Positions 9,127 to 16,760 of a stretch of 64,000 nt of DNA are shown piece by piece. Every line of letters starts with the position of its first letter. Position 1 is the stretch's first letter. Made by a program: the position numbers and the translations under genes. The stretch is from an uncultured Paracoccaceae bacterium (GTDB lineage Bacteria > Pseudomonadota > Alphaproteobacteria > Rhodobacterales > Rhodobacteraceae): positions 310,001 to 374,000 of the forward strand of contig CANMDF010000003.1 of the NCBI GenBank assembly GCA_947496605.1, given 5' to 3'. The notes beneath the pieces were generated by a model. That model did not search any database, was not told the DNA's origin, and saw only the letters and a list, made by a program, of their open reading frames with translations.

Positions 9127-10776
9127 ATGAAAGACATAGCCCTGCCCCCTCAGAAACCAATGCGCCCGCCATCCAGCGTGATGCGCTTGCGTCGTATGGG
9201 GGCTGCGTTTCCGACGCGTTTGTCCTTCATGCGCACCTTAATGCGGGCTCTTGCTGCAGATGATGTAAAGGTAACCCGCCCGGTTTGGGAAATGGACGTC
9301 GCCGGTTTTGGGCACGCCGTTTATGCGCTGAAATTTGGCGGGTATAACTATTCTCTTGTCGCGGTCTCAACCGATCTGCCGCCGGACATGCGCACCGACC
9401 GGGTGATCGCGACGGCTTGGGATACGGCCTATGTGCTCTACGACGGCATTCCCGATCAGACCGAGATTGACCGCATTGTTGCTAGTGCGCCCAAACAAGA
9501 AGCCGCACGATATACGGCCCGTGATCTTGTCCTTAGCCGCGCAAATAAATCTGTCCGGCTTTTTGATCACGTCACTGATGCGCTCAAAGCGGGCGGGCAA
9601 CCCGACCCTCAGAAAATTCGTGACACAGGCTATTTGATGCGGACCACAGCCGTTTATGGCAACGGTAAGTTTGGTATCGCTGACCGCGGGCACATCGCCG
9701 ATCGACCCGGACTAGGTGGCCCCTTTATGGCCGAGATGCTGACGGTTTGGCTGATCCGTGGGTTCACACATGATCTTGCTGAACATGTAGGCGGCGCGTC
9801 CTTGTCACGTGAGACCAAACGCCATCTTGGCATTGGAAATTCGACCGGGTTGGGCATGGCACCGTTCCTTGTGAACCACCCGCTCCTGCTGGATGCATGG
9901 ATGTCCGTAAGGGAAACAGCGATCGCACGCGTGCGGGCCATACCAACGCTTGATGAAGACCAGATCGCGCGCATTTACGATTTGGTCATCCGCGCGGCAC
10001 AGTATCTGTCGGAATGGAACGTGCCCGATGACATAGCATCCGATCGCATTGATACGATGCGGCAGGAATGGCCCGAGTTTGCGGCAACATTGACGCCAGA
10101 GGCGCTGACAGCTCAGCACCCTATTGACCGTATCATCACCCAAAGTGCCCAATGGTCGATCGACACTCAGGAATTGATTGCAGCATTGATGCTAGAACCC
10201 TTCGGTGCACTGATCGACGGCCTGACGGACTGCATGGCAACGCCCTTTGTGCCGGAACTTGATCCGAACATGTCCTGCAGCGACCTCAAAGCTTTGGTCG
10301 AGACCGACTGGGACTGGGCGTGCGATGTCGACTACAATGACCCGGCAGAATGCGCGCAATTTTGGTATGTCTCGGAAGAAAAACTGGAACCGCGCCTAGG
10401 TAACCGCCACGAAGAGCCAGGGGCCGAGCTTGAGTCTCCGCTTGATATTGGGCGGCAAGTGAAAGCGCTTTCCAGCGATCTGACGGGGGGTGATATGCCA
10501 ATCGGTCAGTTTCTTGCGCAGCATCCTCACCACCGTGCAGCAGCACGCCGCGTGCAATCATTGGCGCGTCATCCATATGCAGAGATCCGGGACAACTTGA
10601 TCAGCGAAAAATGTCTGCCAATCGATATCTTACGCTGCAAGTTGGCGTTTTTTGGCGCTGGGAAATTCGACCCCAAGTCAGACCGTTGGACCCGCATCAC
10701 CCTTGCCCAAGGGGCACCGCTGTTCGATGAATTGGCCAACGCAGACGATTGGTGGCTGCCGGTGGCCTCGGTCTAA
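9127..10776 (+). CDS. Conserved hypothetical protein, partner of a DUF3726 gene
   Basis: A 549-aa protein I cannot assign to a characterised family. It has no signal peptide or membrane segment and looks soluble and cytoplasmic. Visible traits are a basic N-terminus, an apparent conserved core (DVAGFGHAVYALKFGGYNYSL; TGYLMRTTAVYGNGKFGIADR; GIGNSTGLGMAPFLVNHP) and a Trp/Cys/Asp-rich stretch late in the protein (TDWDWACDVDYNDPAECAQFW). Gly-rich segments such as GNSTGLGMAP could bind a nucleotide or phosphate, but this is only a guess. The TAA overlaps the ATG of the next gene (TAATG), so the two products are probably made in a fixed ratio. A second ATG at 9160 is a possible start. It diverges from tamA. 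Confidence 0.85.
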   Translation: MKDIALPPQKPMRPPSSVMRLRRMGAAFPTRLSFMRTLMRALAADDVKVTRPVWEMDVAGFGHAVYALKFGGYNYSLVAVSTDLPPDMRTDRVIATAWDTAYVLYDGIPDQTEIDRIVASAPKQEAARYTARDLVLSRANKSVRLFDHVTDALKAGGQPDPQKIRDTGYLMRTTAVYGNGKFGIADRGHIADRPGLGGPFMAEMLTVWLIRGFTHDLAEHVGGASLSRETKRHLGIGNSTGLGMAPFLVNHPLLLDAWMSVRETAIARVRAIPTLDEDQIARIYDLVIRAAQYLSEWNVPDDIASDRIDTMRQEWPEFAATLTPEALTAQHPIDRIITQSAQWSIDTQELIAALMLEPFGALIDGLTDCMATPFVPELDPNMSCSDLKALVETDWDWACDVDYNDPAECAQFWYVSEEKLEPRLGNRHEEPGAELESPLDIGRQVKALSSDLTGGDMPIGQFLAQHPHHRAAARRVQSLARHPYAEIRDNLISEKCLPIDILRCKLAFFGAGKFDPKSDRWTRITLAQGAPLFDELANADDWWLPVASV

Positions 10777-11294
10777 TGCGGGCGCTGAATGAAGTCGAAA
10801 ACATGGTCCAGAAAGCCGCGCGCGGTGCGGGGCTTCCTGCAGGCCAAGCAGAAGATCTGGGGCGCGTTGCGGGTTTTCTTGCAGGTACAGGGGCCAGCGT
10901 TGCGCCTATCACGATGGCACTTCAAGAACCAATCAGCGCAGTCAATGTAAGATGGGAGGACGGCCAGATCGCAGTCATCCAAGGCCCTGCTGCCCTCATC
11001 GGCCCGATTATCCGCGACGCTTTTGCAATGGGCTGCACCACGGCAGTTTTGTCTGACGTAGCGCATGCACCGTTGATTAGCGCATTTCTGGCACATGCTG
11101 GGGTTGCCCAGAAATGGGACGGAACGACTGTAACCCCGAGCGACACAACTGTGCTGAAACCGGTTTGCAAGGCGGTCACGATACCAGAGGCTGATTGGCA
11201 GGTTTGGGCCGGTTTTGCTGCAAGAACCTATGTCCCCGAAACAGAAGCCTCTCGCCTTGGTGGTGCCGGGGCAGGTTTGACGGACAATGATTAA
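10776..11294 (+). CDS. DUF3726 domain-containing protein
   Basis: A 172-aa protein whose N-terminus (ALNEVENMVQKAARGAGLPAGQAEDLG) matches my memory of DUF3726, an uncharacterised family whose members open with a similar S/A-LNE-E...AARGAG pattern. The rest is Ala/Gly-rich with small hydrophobic helices and few charged motifs; no catalytic signature is evident. ATG 10776 is chosen because it overlaps the upstream stop and places the LNEVE motif at the N-terminus as in the family; an ATG-less extension to 10749 is unlikely. It forms a two-gene unit with the preceding 549-aa gene and is followed by an AT-rich hairpin before convergent truA. Confidence 0.82.
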   Translation: MRALNEVENMVQKAARGAGLPAGQAEDLGRVAGFLAGTGASVAPITMALQEPISAVNVRWEDGQIAVIQGPAALIGPIIRDAFAMGCTTAVLSDVAHAPLISAFLAHAGVAQKWDGTTVTPSDTTVLKPVCKAVTIPEADWQVWAGFAARTYVPETEASRLGGAGAGLTDND

Positions 11295-11304
11295 GGTGTG
11301 TGCC

Positions 11305-11328
11305 AATCGATTTTCCAGAAAATTGATT
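11305..11328. terminator. AT-rich hairpin between convergent genes
   Basis: Ten-base arms AATCGATTTT and AAAATTGATT pair around a CCAG loop, with one G-U wobble. The hairpin sits in the 37-base gap between the DUF3726 gene (+) and truA (-), where a bidirectional terminator is expected. The stem is AT-rich, so its strength is uncertain. Confidence 0.5.
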
Positions 11329-11331
11329 ACC

Positions 11332-12123
11332 TCAGGAACTTCTAGAAATTCCTGAAACCTCAAATGGATCGTTCGGATACTTGACGCCAGCCAGATAAAG
11401 CCCCTGTGGCGGGCAAACCGGCCCACAGGCACTGCGATCCTTCGCGGCCAAAGCGGCGCCAACGTCATCAGGCGTCCAAGCCCCTGCTCCAACACGCTCT
11501 AATGTCCCGACAAAGCTGCGCACCTGATTGTGCAAGAACGACCGTGCACGCACGTGAAAACGGTACTCGGTGCCATTGGCATGCGGCACGGTCTCAACCC
11601 GCAGCGCGTCCAGCGTCTTCACTGGGCTTTTGGCCTGACAGATCGAAGACCGAAAAGTCGTAAAATCGTGCTGGCCTAGCAGTTGATCTGCACCTGCCTG
11701 CATCGCGCCCGCATCCAGTGTGTGGTTCACCCGCCACATCTGCCCAGCCTCAAACGTCAGCGGTGGACGGCGGGACATCAGACGAAACAGATACTGCCGT
11801 TCAACCGCATCAAACCTTGCATGCCAATCGTCAGCGACCAAAGCGCAGTTCACAATCGCAACAGGCGCGGGCTTGAGGTGGAAATTGAGCGCCTCGGACA
11901 ACCGAAACGGTTCCCAGTCTCGCTCCATATCGCAATGCGCCACCTGACCTGTCGCGTGCACGCCCGCATCAGTACGCCCTGCAGCGGCAATGTTATGGTC
12001 GCGCGGTTCCAGCTTGGCCAAAGCGGCCTCAATCGCGCCTTGGACAGATGGCTGATCATTCTGCCGCTGCCACCCGGCAAAGGGTGCACCGTGATATTCA
12101 ACAAGAAGGGCATAACGTGGCAT
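11332..12123 (-). CDS. truA: tRNA pseudouridine synthase A
   Basis: TruA (263 aa) converts uridines 38-40 in tRNA anticodon arms to pseudouridine. Seen: [19 protein letters not shown] at the N-terminus, [17 protein letters not shown] with the catalytic Asp, [19 protein letters not shown], and [13 protein letters not shown] near the C-terminus. Length is normal. The last codons lie inside a 22-base imperfect palindrome (11333-11354). It is divergent from the ycjX-like gene and convergent with the DUF3726 gene. In many bacteria truA follows fmt; that is not the case here. Confidence 0.95.
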   Translation of the reverse strand: MPRYALLVEYHGAPFAGWQRQNDQPSVQGAIEAALAKLEPRDHNIAAAGRTDAGVHATGQVAHCDMERDWEPFRLSEALNFHLKPAPVAIVNCALVADDWHARFDAVERQYLFRLMSRRPPLTFEAGQMWRVNHTLDAGAMQAGADQLLGQHDFTTFRSSICQAKSPVKTLDALRVETVPHANGTEYRFHVRARSFLHNQVRSFVGTLERVGAGAWTPDDVGAALAAKDRSACGPVCPPQGLYLAGVKYPNDPFEVSGISRSS

Positions 12124-12218
12124 CCGCCCCGATTAGGGGGAGCATCGTACAAAATCAATCCCTACACATCACGCCCACGCGCACCTATCTTGCTGTGGAA
12201 GCATTGAAAGGGCCCGTT

Positions 12219-13631
12219 TTGGTCATCTCTACTATCGCAGATCAAATCGCCCGCACCGTCGAAGGCGTCAGCGACACGTTGACCGCACCATTCAGCGATC
12301 CTGTGATCCGTTTGGGCGTGACGGGGCTTTCGCGGGCAGGCAAGACTGTGTTCATCACATCCTTGGTGGCCAACCTGATGGACCGCGGGCGGATGCCCCA
12401 GCTGGAAGCTGCCACAACCGGAGCCATCCAAACCGCCTACCTGCAACCCCAGCCAGACGACACGGTGCCGCGTTTCCATTATGAAGCCTACCTGTCACAG
12501 TTGACTTCGCCTGACCCCAGTTGGCCCGATGGCACGCGCCAGATCAGTGAGTTGCGTCTGTCTTTACGGGTTCAGCCGAGCGGGTTGCTTTCGGGCCTGT
12601 CAGGACCACGCACTGTGCATATTGATATCGTCGACTACCCCGGCGAATGGCTGCTGGATCTTGGCCTCCTTGATCAGACCTTTGCGGAATGGTCAGAGGC
12701 AGCACTCAATCGCGCCAAAGGACGACCCGGTGGCGATGAATATGCGGCGTTGGCCGCAGACATTGACCCTACCGTCCCACTTAATGAACCCCGTGCGTTA
12801 AAGTTGGCAGAACAGTTCACAACACATCTGCAAGAAGCCCGCGAAGCTGGGTTTTCCGACTGTTCACCCGGCAGGTTCCTTTTGCCCGGTGATCTTGCCG
12901 GATCGCCTGTTCTGACCTTTGCCCCGCTTCCCGAAGCCCACTATCCGCGCGGATCACTAGGGCGCGAATTTGAGCGTCGATTTGAAAGCTACAAACGCAA
13001 GATCGTAAAACCGTTCTTCCAAGATCACTTTGCAAAGATTGATCGCCAGATTGTCTTGGTCGATGTCTTGGGTGCTATTCACGCAGGGCCATCAGCATTG
13101 GACGATCTGCGTAGCGCCATGGCACGTATCCTTGGCGCATTCCGCCCGGGTCGCAACGCGTTCCTATCGCGCATTTTCCAAGGCCGGCGGGTCGAGAAAA
13201 TTCTGTTTGCAGCCACCAAAGCCGACCACCTGCACCACAGCCAACATCCGCAACTTACCGCCATCACAAAAGCGCTGCTGCGCGAAGCCAAGGACCACGC
13301 AGACTTTGCAGGGGCGCAAACAGCTGCAATGTCAGTCGCCGCTTTGCGCACGACAGTTGAAAAAACCGTCGAACATTCAGATGGCCCTTTAGATGTCGTG
13401 CGTGGCCGATTGCTGGAAACAGGGAAACAAGCAGCGTTTTATCCCGGGAAACTGCCCGCCGATCCGATGCATCTTCTGGCCCCTGCACGCGAAGGTTCAG
13501 AGACGTGGCTGGACGCTGACTATAGCATCATGAATTTCGCGCCCGCGCCACTCAATAGACGGCCCGGTGATGGGCCGCCACATATCCGGTTAGACAAAGC
13601 GGCACAGTTCTTATTCGGAGACAAACTATGA
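12219..13631 (+). CDS. ycjX: YcjX-like P-loop protein (DUF463)
   Basis: A 470-aa YcjX/DUF463 protein with a Walker A loop in RLGVTGLSRAGKTVFITSLV, the switch-like segment VHIDIVDYPGEWLLDLGLL and FAATKADHLHHSQHPQL as an NKxD-like guanine or adenine specificity region. YcjX proteins are stress-associated NTPases of unclear role. No ATG occurs between the truA region and the P-loop. I choose TTG 12219 (MVISTIADQI...TVEG) because AAAGGG lies 6 bases upstream and roseobacter homologues, as I recall, start similarly. A longer form from ATG 12048 would overlap divergent truA and is unlikely. Its stop overlaps the next start (ATGA). Confidence 0.88.
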   Translation: MVISTIADQIARTVEGVSDTLTAPFSDPVIRLGVTGLSRAGKTVFITSLVANLMDRGRMPQLEAATTGAIQTAYLQPQPDDTVPRFHYEAYLSQLTSPDPSWPDGTRQISELRLSLRVQPSGLLSGLSGPRTVHIDIVDYPGEWLLDLGLLDQTFAEWSEAALNRAKGRPGGDEYAALAADIDPTVPLNEPRALKLAEQFTTHLQEAREAGFSDCSPGRFLLPGDLAGSPVLTFAPLPEAHYPRGSLGREFERRFESYKRKIVKPFFQDHFAKIDRQIVLVDVLGAIHAGPSALDDLRSAMARILGAFRPGRNAFLSRIFQGRRVEKILFAATKADHLHHSQHPQLTAITKALLREAKDHADFAGAQTAAMSVAALRTTVEKTVEHSDGPLDVVRGRLLETGKQAAFYPGKLPADPMHLLAPAREGSETWLDADYSIMNFAPAPLNRRPGDGPPHIRLDKAAQFLFGDKL

Positions 13632-14617
13632 CCCGTGGCCCGGTATTGATCGACCTTGAGGGCACAGAAGCCGCACAGCCCGACACCGCACCTCCGGTGC
13701 AGGATATCATCGATGCGCCACAAGGAGCGGCGATGCAACAGGTCGCAGCGATCGTGGCGAAACGCCCTTCCCGTCTGGCGCGATGGTTCTGGTCTATCTC
13801 AGTCATGCTCGCTGGTTTTGTCGTATCGCTCGCGGCTTGGGATTATGTCACCGGACTTTTGGCCCGTTCACCGATTTTGGGGGGAATTGCCTCTGCGCTG
13901 GTGGGGCTGCTCTTGCTTGTCTTGCTCATAATCTTGGTGCGCGAACTGGCCGCATTTGGCCGCCTACGCAAGCTTGATGCCATCCAGCAGCTGGCAAAAG
14001 AGGCACTGGACAACCACGACCTTAAGAAGGCACACATTGTCGTCGGGAGCATGGCGGCGCTCTACAGTAACCGTGATGACACTGCGTGGGGACGTGCCGA
14101 ACTTCAGTCCCGCCAAAGCGAAGTTCTCGATGCAGACGGCCTGCTTGGTTTGGCCGAAACGTCGCTCCTGACATCCCTTGATGCCCGTGCCCAGCGCGAG
14201 GTTGAGGCTGCGGCGCGTCAAGTTGCGACCGTGACTGCAATTGTTCCTCTCGCTCTCGCAGATCTCTTTACCGCGCTCACCGCGAACCTGCGTATGATCC
14301 GCCGCATTGCCGAGATTTATGGCGGGCGTGCGGGCACTCTGGGGAGTTGGCGCCTGACGCGCACCGTGCTGACGCATCTGGTTGCGACAGGCGCTGTTGC
14401 GGTTGGTGATGATTTGATCGGGTCGGTGGCGGGCGGTGGCGTTTTATCGAAAGTGTCGCGCCGCTTTGGCGAAGGCGTAATTAACGGCGCCCTCACGGCA
14501 CGGGTCGGTGTGGCCGCGATAGAAGTCTGCCGGCCACTGCCTTTCCATACGTCCAAGAAACCTTCTGTCAGCGGTCTTGTCGGACGCGCCATGAGCGGGC
14601 TTTTCAACCGTGGTTAG
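13628..14617 (+). CDS. ycjF: YcjF-like membrane protein (TIGR01620/DUF697)
   Basis: A 329-aa integral membrane protein paired with YcjX. Two membrane segments are visible at about residues 55-75 (WFWSISVMLAGFVVSLAAW) and 85-110 (LGGIASALVGLLLLVLLIIL). They are followed by a cytoplasmic helical region and a DUF697-type C-terminal domain (ATVTAIVPLALADLFTALTA, RMIRRIAEIYGGRAG). The start overlaps the ycjX stop by four bases. Its TAG overlaps the TAA of the convergent histidine kinase gene. The pair is stress-linked in gamma-proteobacteria (Psp regulon); regulation here is unknown. Confidence 0.88.
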   Translation: MTRGPVLIDLEGTEAAQPDTAPPVQDIIDAPQGAAMQQVAAIVAKRPSRLARWFWSISVMLAGFVVSLAAWDYVTGLLARSPILGGIASALVGLLLLVLLIILVRELAAFGRLRKLDAIQQLAKEALDNHDLKKAHIVVGSMAALYSNRDDTAWGRAELQSRQSEVLDADGLLGLAETSLLTSLDARAQREVEAAARQVATVTAIVPLALADLFTALTANLRMIRRIAEIYGGRAGTLGSWRLTRTVLTHLVATGAVAVGDDLIGSVAGGGVLSKVSRRFGEGVINGALTARVGVAAIEVCRPLPFHTSKKPSVSGLVGRAMSGLFNRG

Positions 14618-15966
14618 TCAGCGCGTTTTGCAGAGGCAAATGGTAGCCGCATATGAATGGCTAAACCGCCTAGCTTTTCGTCCTTGGACAACAGTATTTT
14701 ACCGCCGTAAGCGTGAACGAGGTCATGTGCAATTGCGAGCCCAAGCCCGGTCCCTGGCATCGACGTATCAAGCCGTTGTCCGCTCTGGGTCGCTTTCGTG
14801 ATTTCTTCTTTAGGGATGCCCGGACCATCATCAGCAATCGTAATCTTGATCTTGCCGTCAGCTGCTTCTGATGCCTCTAACCGGACTTCAGACGCGGACC
14901 ATTTCATCGCATTATCCAGCAGGTTACCCATGACTTCTTCAAAATCGCTCTGATCCATACGGACACGCAGGTTTTGCTCATAAGCTGCGCTAAAGGACTT
15001 ACCTTCGTTGCGCGCAAGGGCCGTAAAGGCGCGTTGCATGCGGCCCAAAGAGGTATCAACGTCCGTCGCGACACCGACAGTCGCGTCAGTGCCATCGGCC
15101 CGCATACGCGCAAAAGATCGCTTCAATTGGGCATCCAACCGGTCAAGCGCGTCAATGGCTTCCTGAACTTCGGCTCCGCCCAAATCAAGATTTTCCAGTT
15201 CATTTCGCATGATCGCCGAGGGCGTCTTAATTGCATGCGCAAGGTCTGCAGCCTGACGACGTGACCGGCGCATAATATCGCGGTTACGTTCCATCAATGT
15301 ATTGATGTCATTGACAAGAGGAGCCACCTCAATTGGGTAACTCTCTACCTCCAAGCCGTCTTCTTGTTCCCAGCGACCCGAAACATCCTGCCGCAGCTTG
15401 TTCAACGGCTGCAGAACCACGGCGACTTGTGTCAACGCACCCAGAACGCCCACGAAAGAAACAAAAGCGAACGCCGTCAAAAGCGTGTTGCGCAAAATGA
15501 CCTGCTCTTCTTCAAAGCTTTCCAAAGAAGATGCGACTTGGACATGCCACATTGATCCATCTTTGACGGTCACCCACTGACTGATCGCCAAAAGACCTTG
15601 TTCACCCGGACCCGCAATTTCACGCCTTATGAAACCTTGGTTCTGGGAACGGGGCCGTGGCAAACGCGCTTCAACGAGAGATGGCGATGCAAAAATAGCA
15701 CCTTCATCGCTTTCGACCTGCCAGTACTGACCAGAGTTTGGCACCTGATATGCCAGATCGCCGATAGCACGGACCAAATCTTGGGTGGACGAACTATTGT
15801 TCGATACAGCCACGACAGCTTGCGCATGGCGTGTTTCAAGAACTTCGACAAAGCGGGCTTGAGTTTGCGAGGTCAGATAGGATGACAGTCCAGCCAAACC
15901 CAAGACAATAATCGCAACGGCCCATAAGATACCGCCGGTGACCGCGCGGGCCCGTAGCGATGTCAT
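14614..15966 (-). CDS. Sensor histidine kinase (PhoQ-like)
   Basis: A 450-aa membrane histidine kinase. A first membrane segment lies at about residues 12-32, a periplasmic sensor domain at 33-158, and a second segment at about 161-185. A linker follows, then the phosphoacceptor helix with DLAHAIKTPSAIMRNELE (His244), and an ATPase domain with NLLDNAMKWS (N box, ~349), DDGPGIP (~379) and GTGLGLAIAHDL (~405). The H-box resembles the PhoQ-type DLSHGLKTP. The ATG overlaps the TGA of the upstream response regulator (ATGA). The signal is unknown; PhoQ-like divalent cation sensing is possible but no acidic patch stands out. Confidence 0.9.
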   Translation of the reverse strand: MTSLRARAVTGGILWAVAIIVLGLAGLSSYLTSQTQARFVEVLETRHAQAVVAVSNNSSSTQDLVRAIGDLAYQVPNSGQYWQVESDEGAIFASPSLVEARLPRPRSQNQGFIRREIAGPGEQGLLAISQWVTVKDGSMWHVQVASSLESFEEEQVILRNTLLTAFAFVSFVGVLGALTQVAVVLQPLNKLRQDVSGRWEQEDGLEVESYPIEVAPLVNDINTLMERNRDIMRRSRRQAADLAHAIKTPSAIMRNELENLDLGGAEVQEAIDALDRLDAQLKRSFARMRADGTDATVGVATDVDTSLGRMQRAFTALARNEGKSFSAAYEQNLRVRMDQSDFEEVMGNLLDNAMKWSASEVRLEASEAADGKIKITIADDGPGIPKEEITKATQSGQRLDTSMPGTGLGLAIAHDLVHAYGGKILLSKDEKLGGLAIHMRLPFASAKRAD

Positions 15967-16625
15967 GTGGCGGCTTTGATCACATAACCTCTGCCGCGCA
16001 CGGTCTCGATCAGATCACTACCCAGCTTCTTACGCAGGCGGTTTACGAACACGGCAATCGTATTGGAATCGCGGTCACCATCATGTTCGTAGATATGCTC
16101 GGACAATTCAGCGCGTGACACCAAACGGCCAGAGTTATGGAACAGATAAGATAGCACAGCAATTTCCTGAGAGGTCAGGTTCATAGGTATGCCGTCGACC
16201 ATAACCTGATTTGTGCGCGTATCAAACGTCACGGCGTCTTTCGTGAAGACCGGAGTAGATTTGCCCGCCTTGCGCCGGATCATCGCCCTGACCCGCGCTG
16301 AGAGTTCAGCCATGTGAAAAGGTTTCGTCAGATAGTCGTCGGCACCTGCATCAAGCCCGTCAACACGGTCCGTCCAATCATTGCGCGCCGTCAAAATAAG
16401 GATCGCAGTATCATTGCCACCGCTGCGTAAATTTTTCAGAACCGTCAATCCGTCGCGGATCGGCAGACCTAGGTCTAGTACGATCACATCGTATGGTTCC
16501 GTTTCACCCAAATACTGCGCCTCAGCACCGTCGACTGCGACATCAACCGTAAGCCCTTCGGACGACAGTGTTTTTTTCAGTTGGCCCGCGAGAACAGGCT
16601 CGTCTTCGGCAATCAAAATACGCAT
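15963..16625 (-). CDS. OmpR/PhoP-family response regulator
   Basis: A 220-aa regulator with an N-terminal receiver domain (acidic pocket EDE at 7-9, phosphoacceptor Asp51 in VIVLDLGLP, Lys101 in YLTKPF) and a C-terminal winged helix-turn-helix DNA-binding domain (LTSQEIAVLSYLFHNSGRLV, IAVFVNRLRKKLG, IETVRGRGYVI). Domain order and length fit the PhoP subgroup of OmpR-type regulators. It is the first gene of a two-gene operon with the sensor kinase and diverges from the acyl-CoA synthetase gene. Targets cannot be read from the window. Confidence 0.93.
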   Translation of the reverse strand: MRILIAEDEPVLAGQLKKTLSSEGLTVDVAVDGAEAQYLGETEPYDVIVLDLGLPIRDGLTVLKNLRSGGNDTAILILTARNDWTDRVDGLDAGADDYLTKPFHMAELSARVRAMIRRKAGKSTPVFTKDAVTFDTRTNQVMVDGIPMNLTSQEIAVLSYLFHNSGRLVSRAELSEHIYEHDGDRDSNTIAVFVNRLRKKLGSDLIETVRGRGYVIKAAT

Positions 16626-16730
16626 TTTTCTTGGCTACTTTGGCTAGATGTCAAAAATTGGGCAATTCTGGGTCACAGACGAATTTGTTCATGGCCACAC
16701 GGTGCCGTCAATTCTGAACCAATTGACATG

Positions 16731-16750
16731 AATTGAACAGCCGTTCATTT
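16731..16750. promoter_or_regulatory. Palindromic operator candidate (TetR-type) upstream of acyl-CoA synthetase
   Basis: TGAAC and GTTCA form a perfect inverted repeat around AGCC at 16734-16747, extended to 20 bases with one mismatched pair. It ends 10 bases before ATG 16761. Operators of this size and symmetry are typical of TetR-family repressors of acyl-CoA metabolism. No TetR gene is in the window. Confidence 0.4.
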
Positions 16751-16760
16751 ATTGGGTGTT

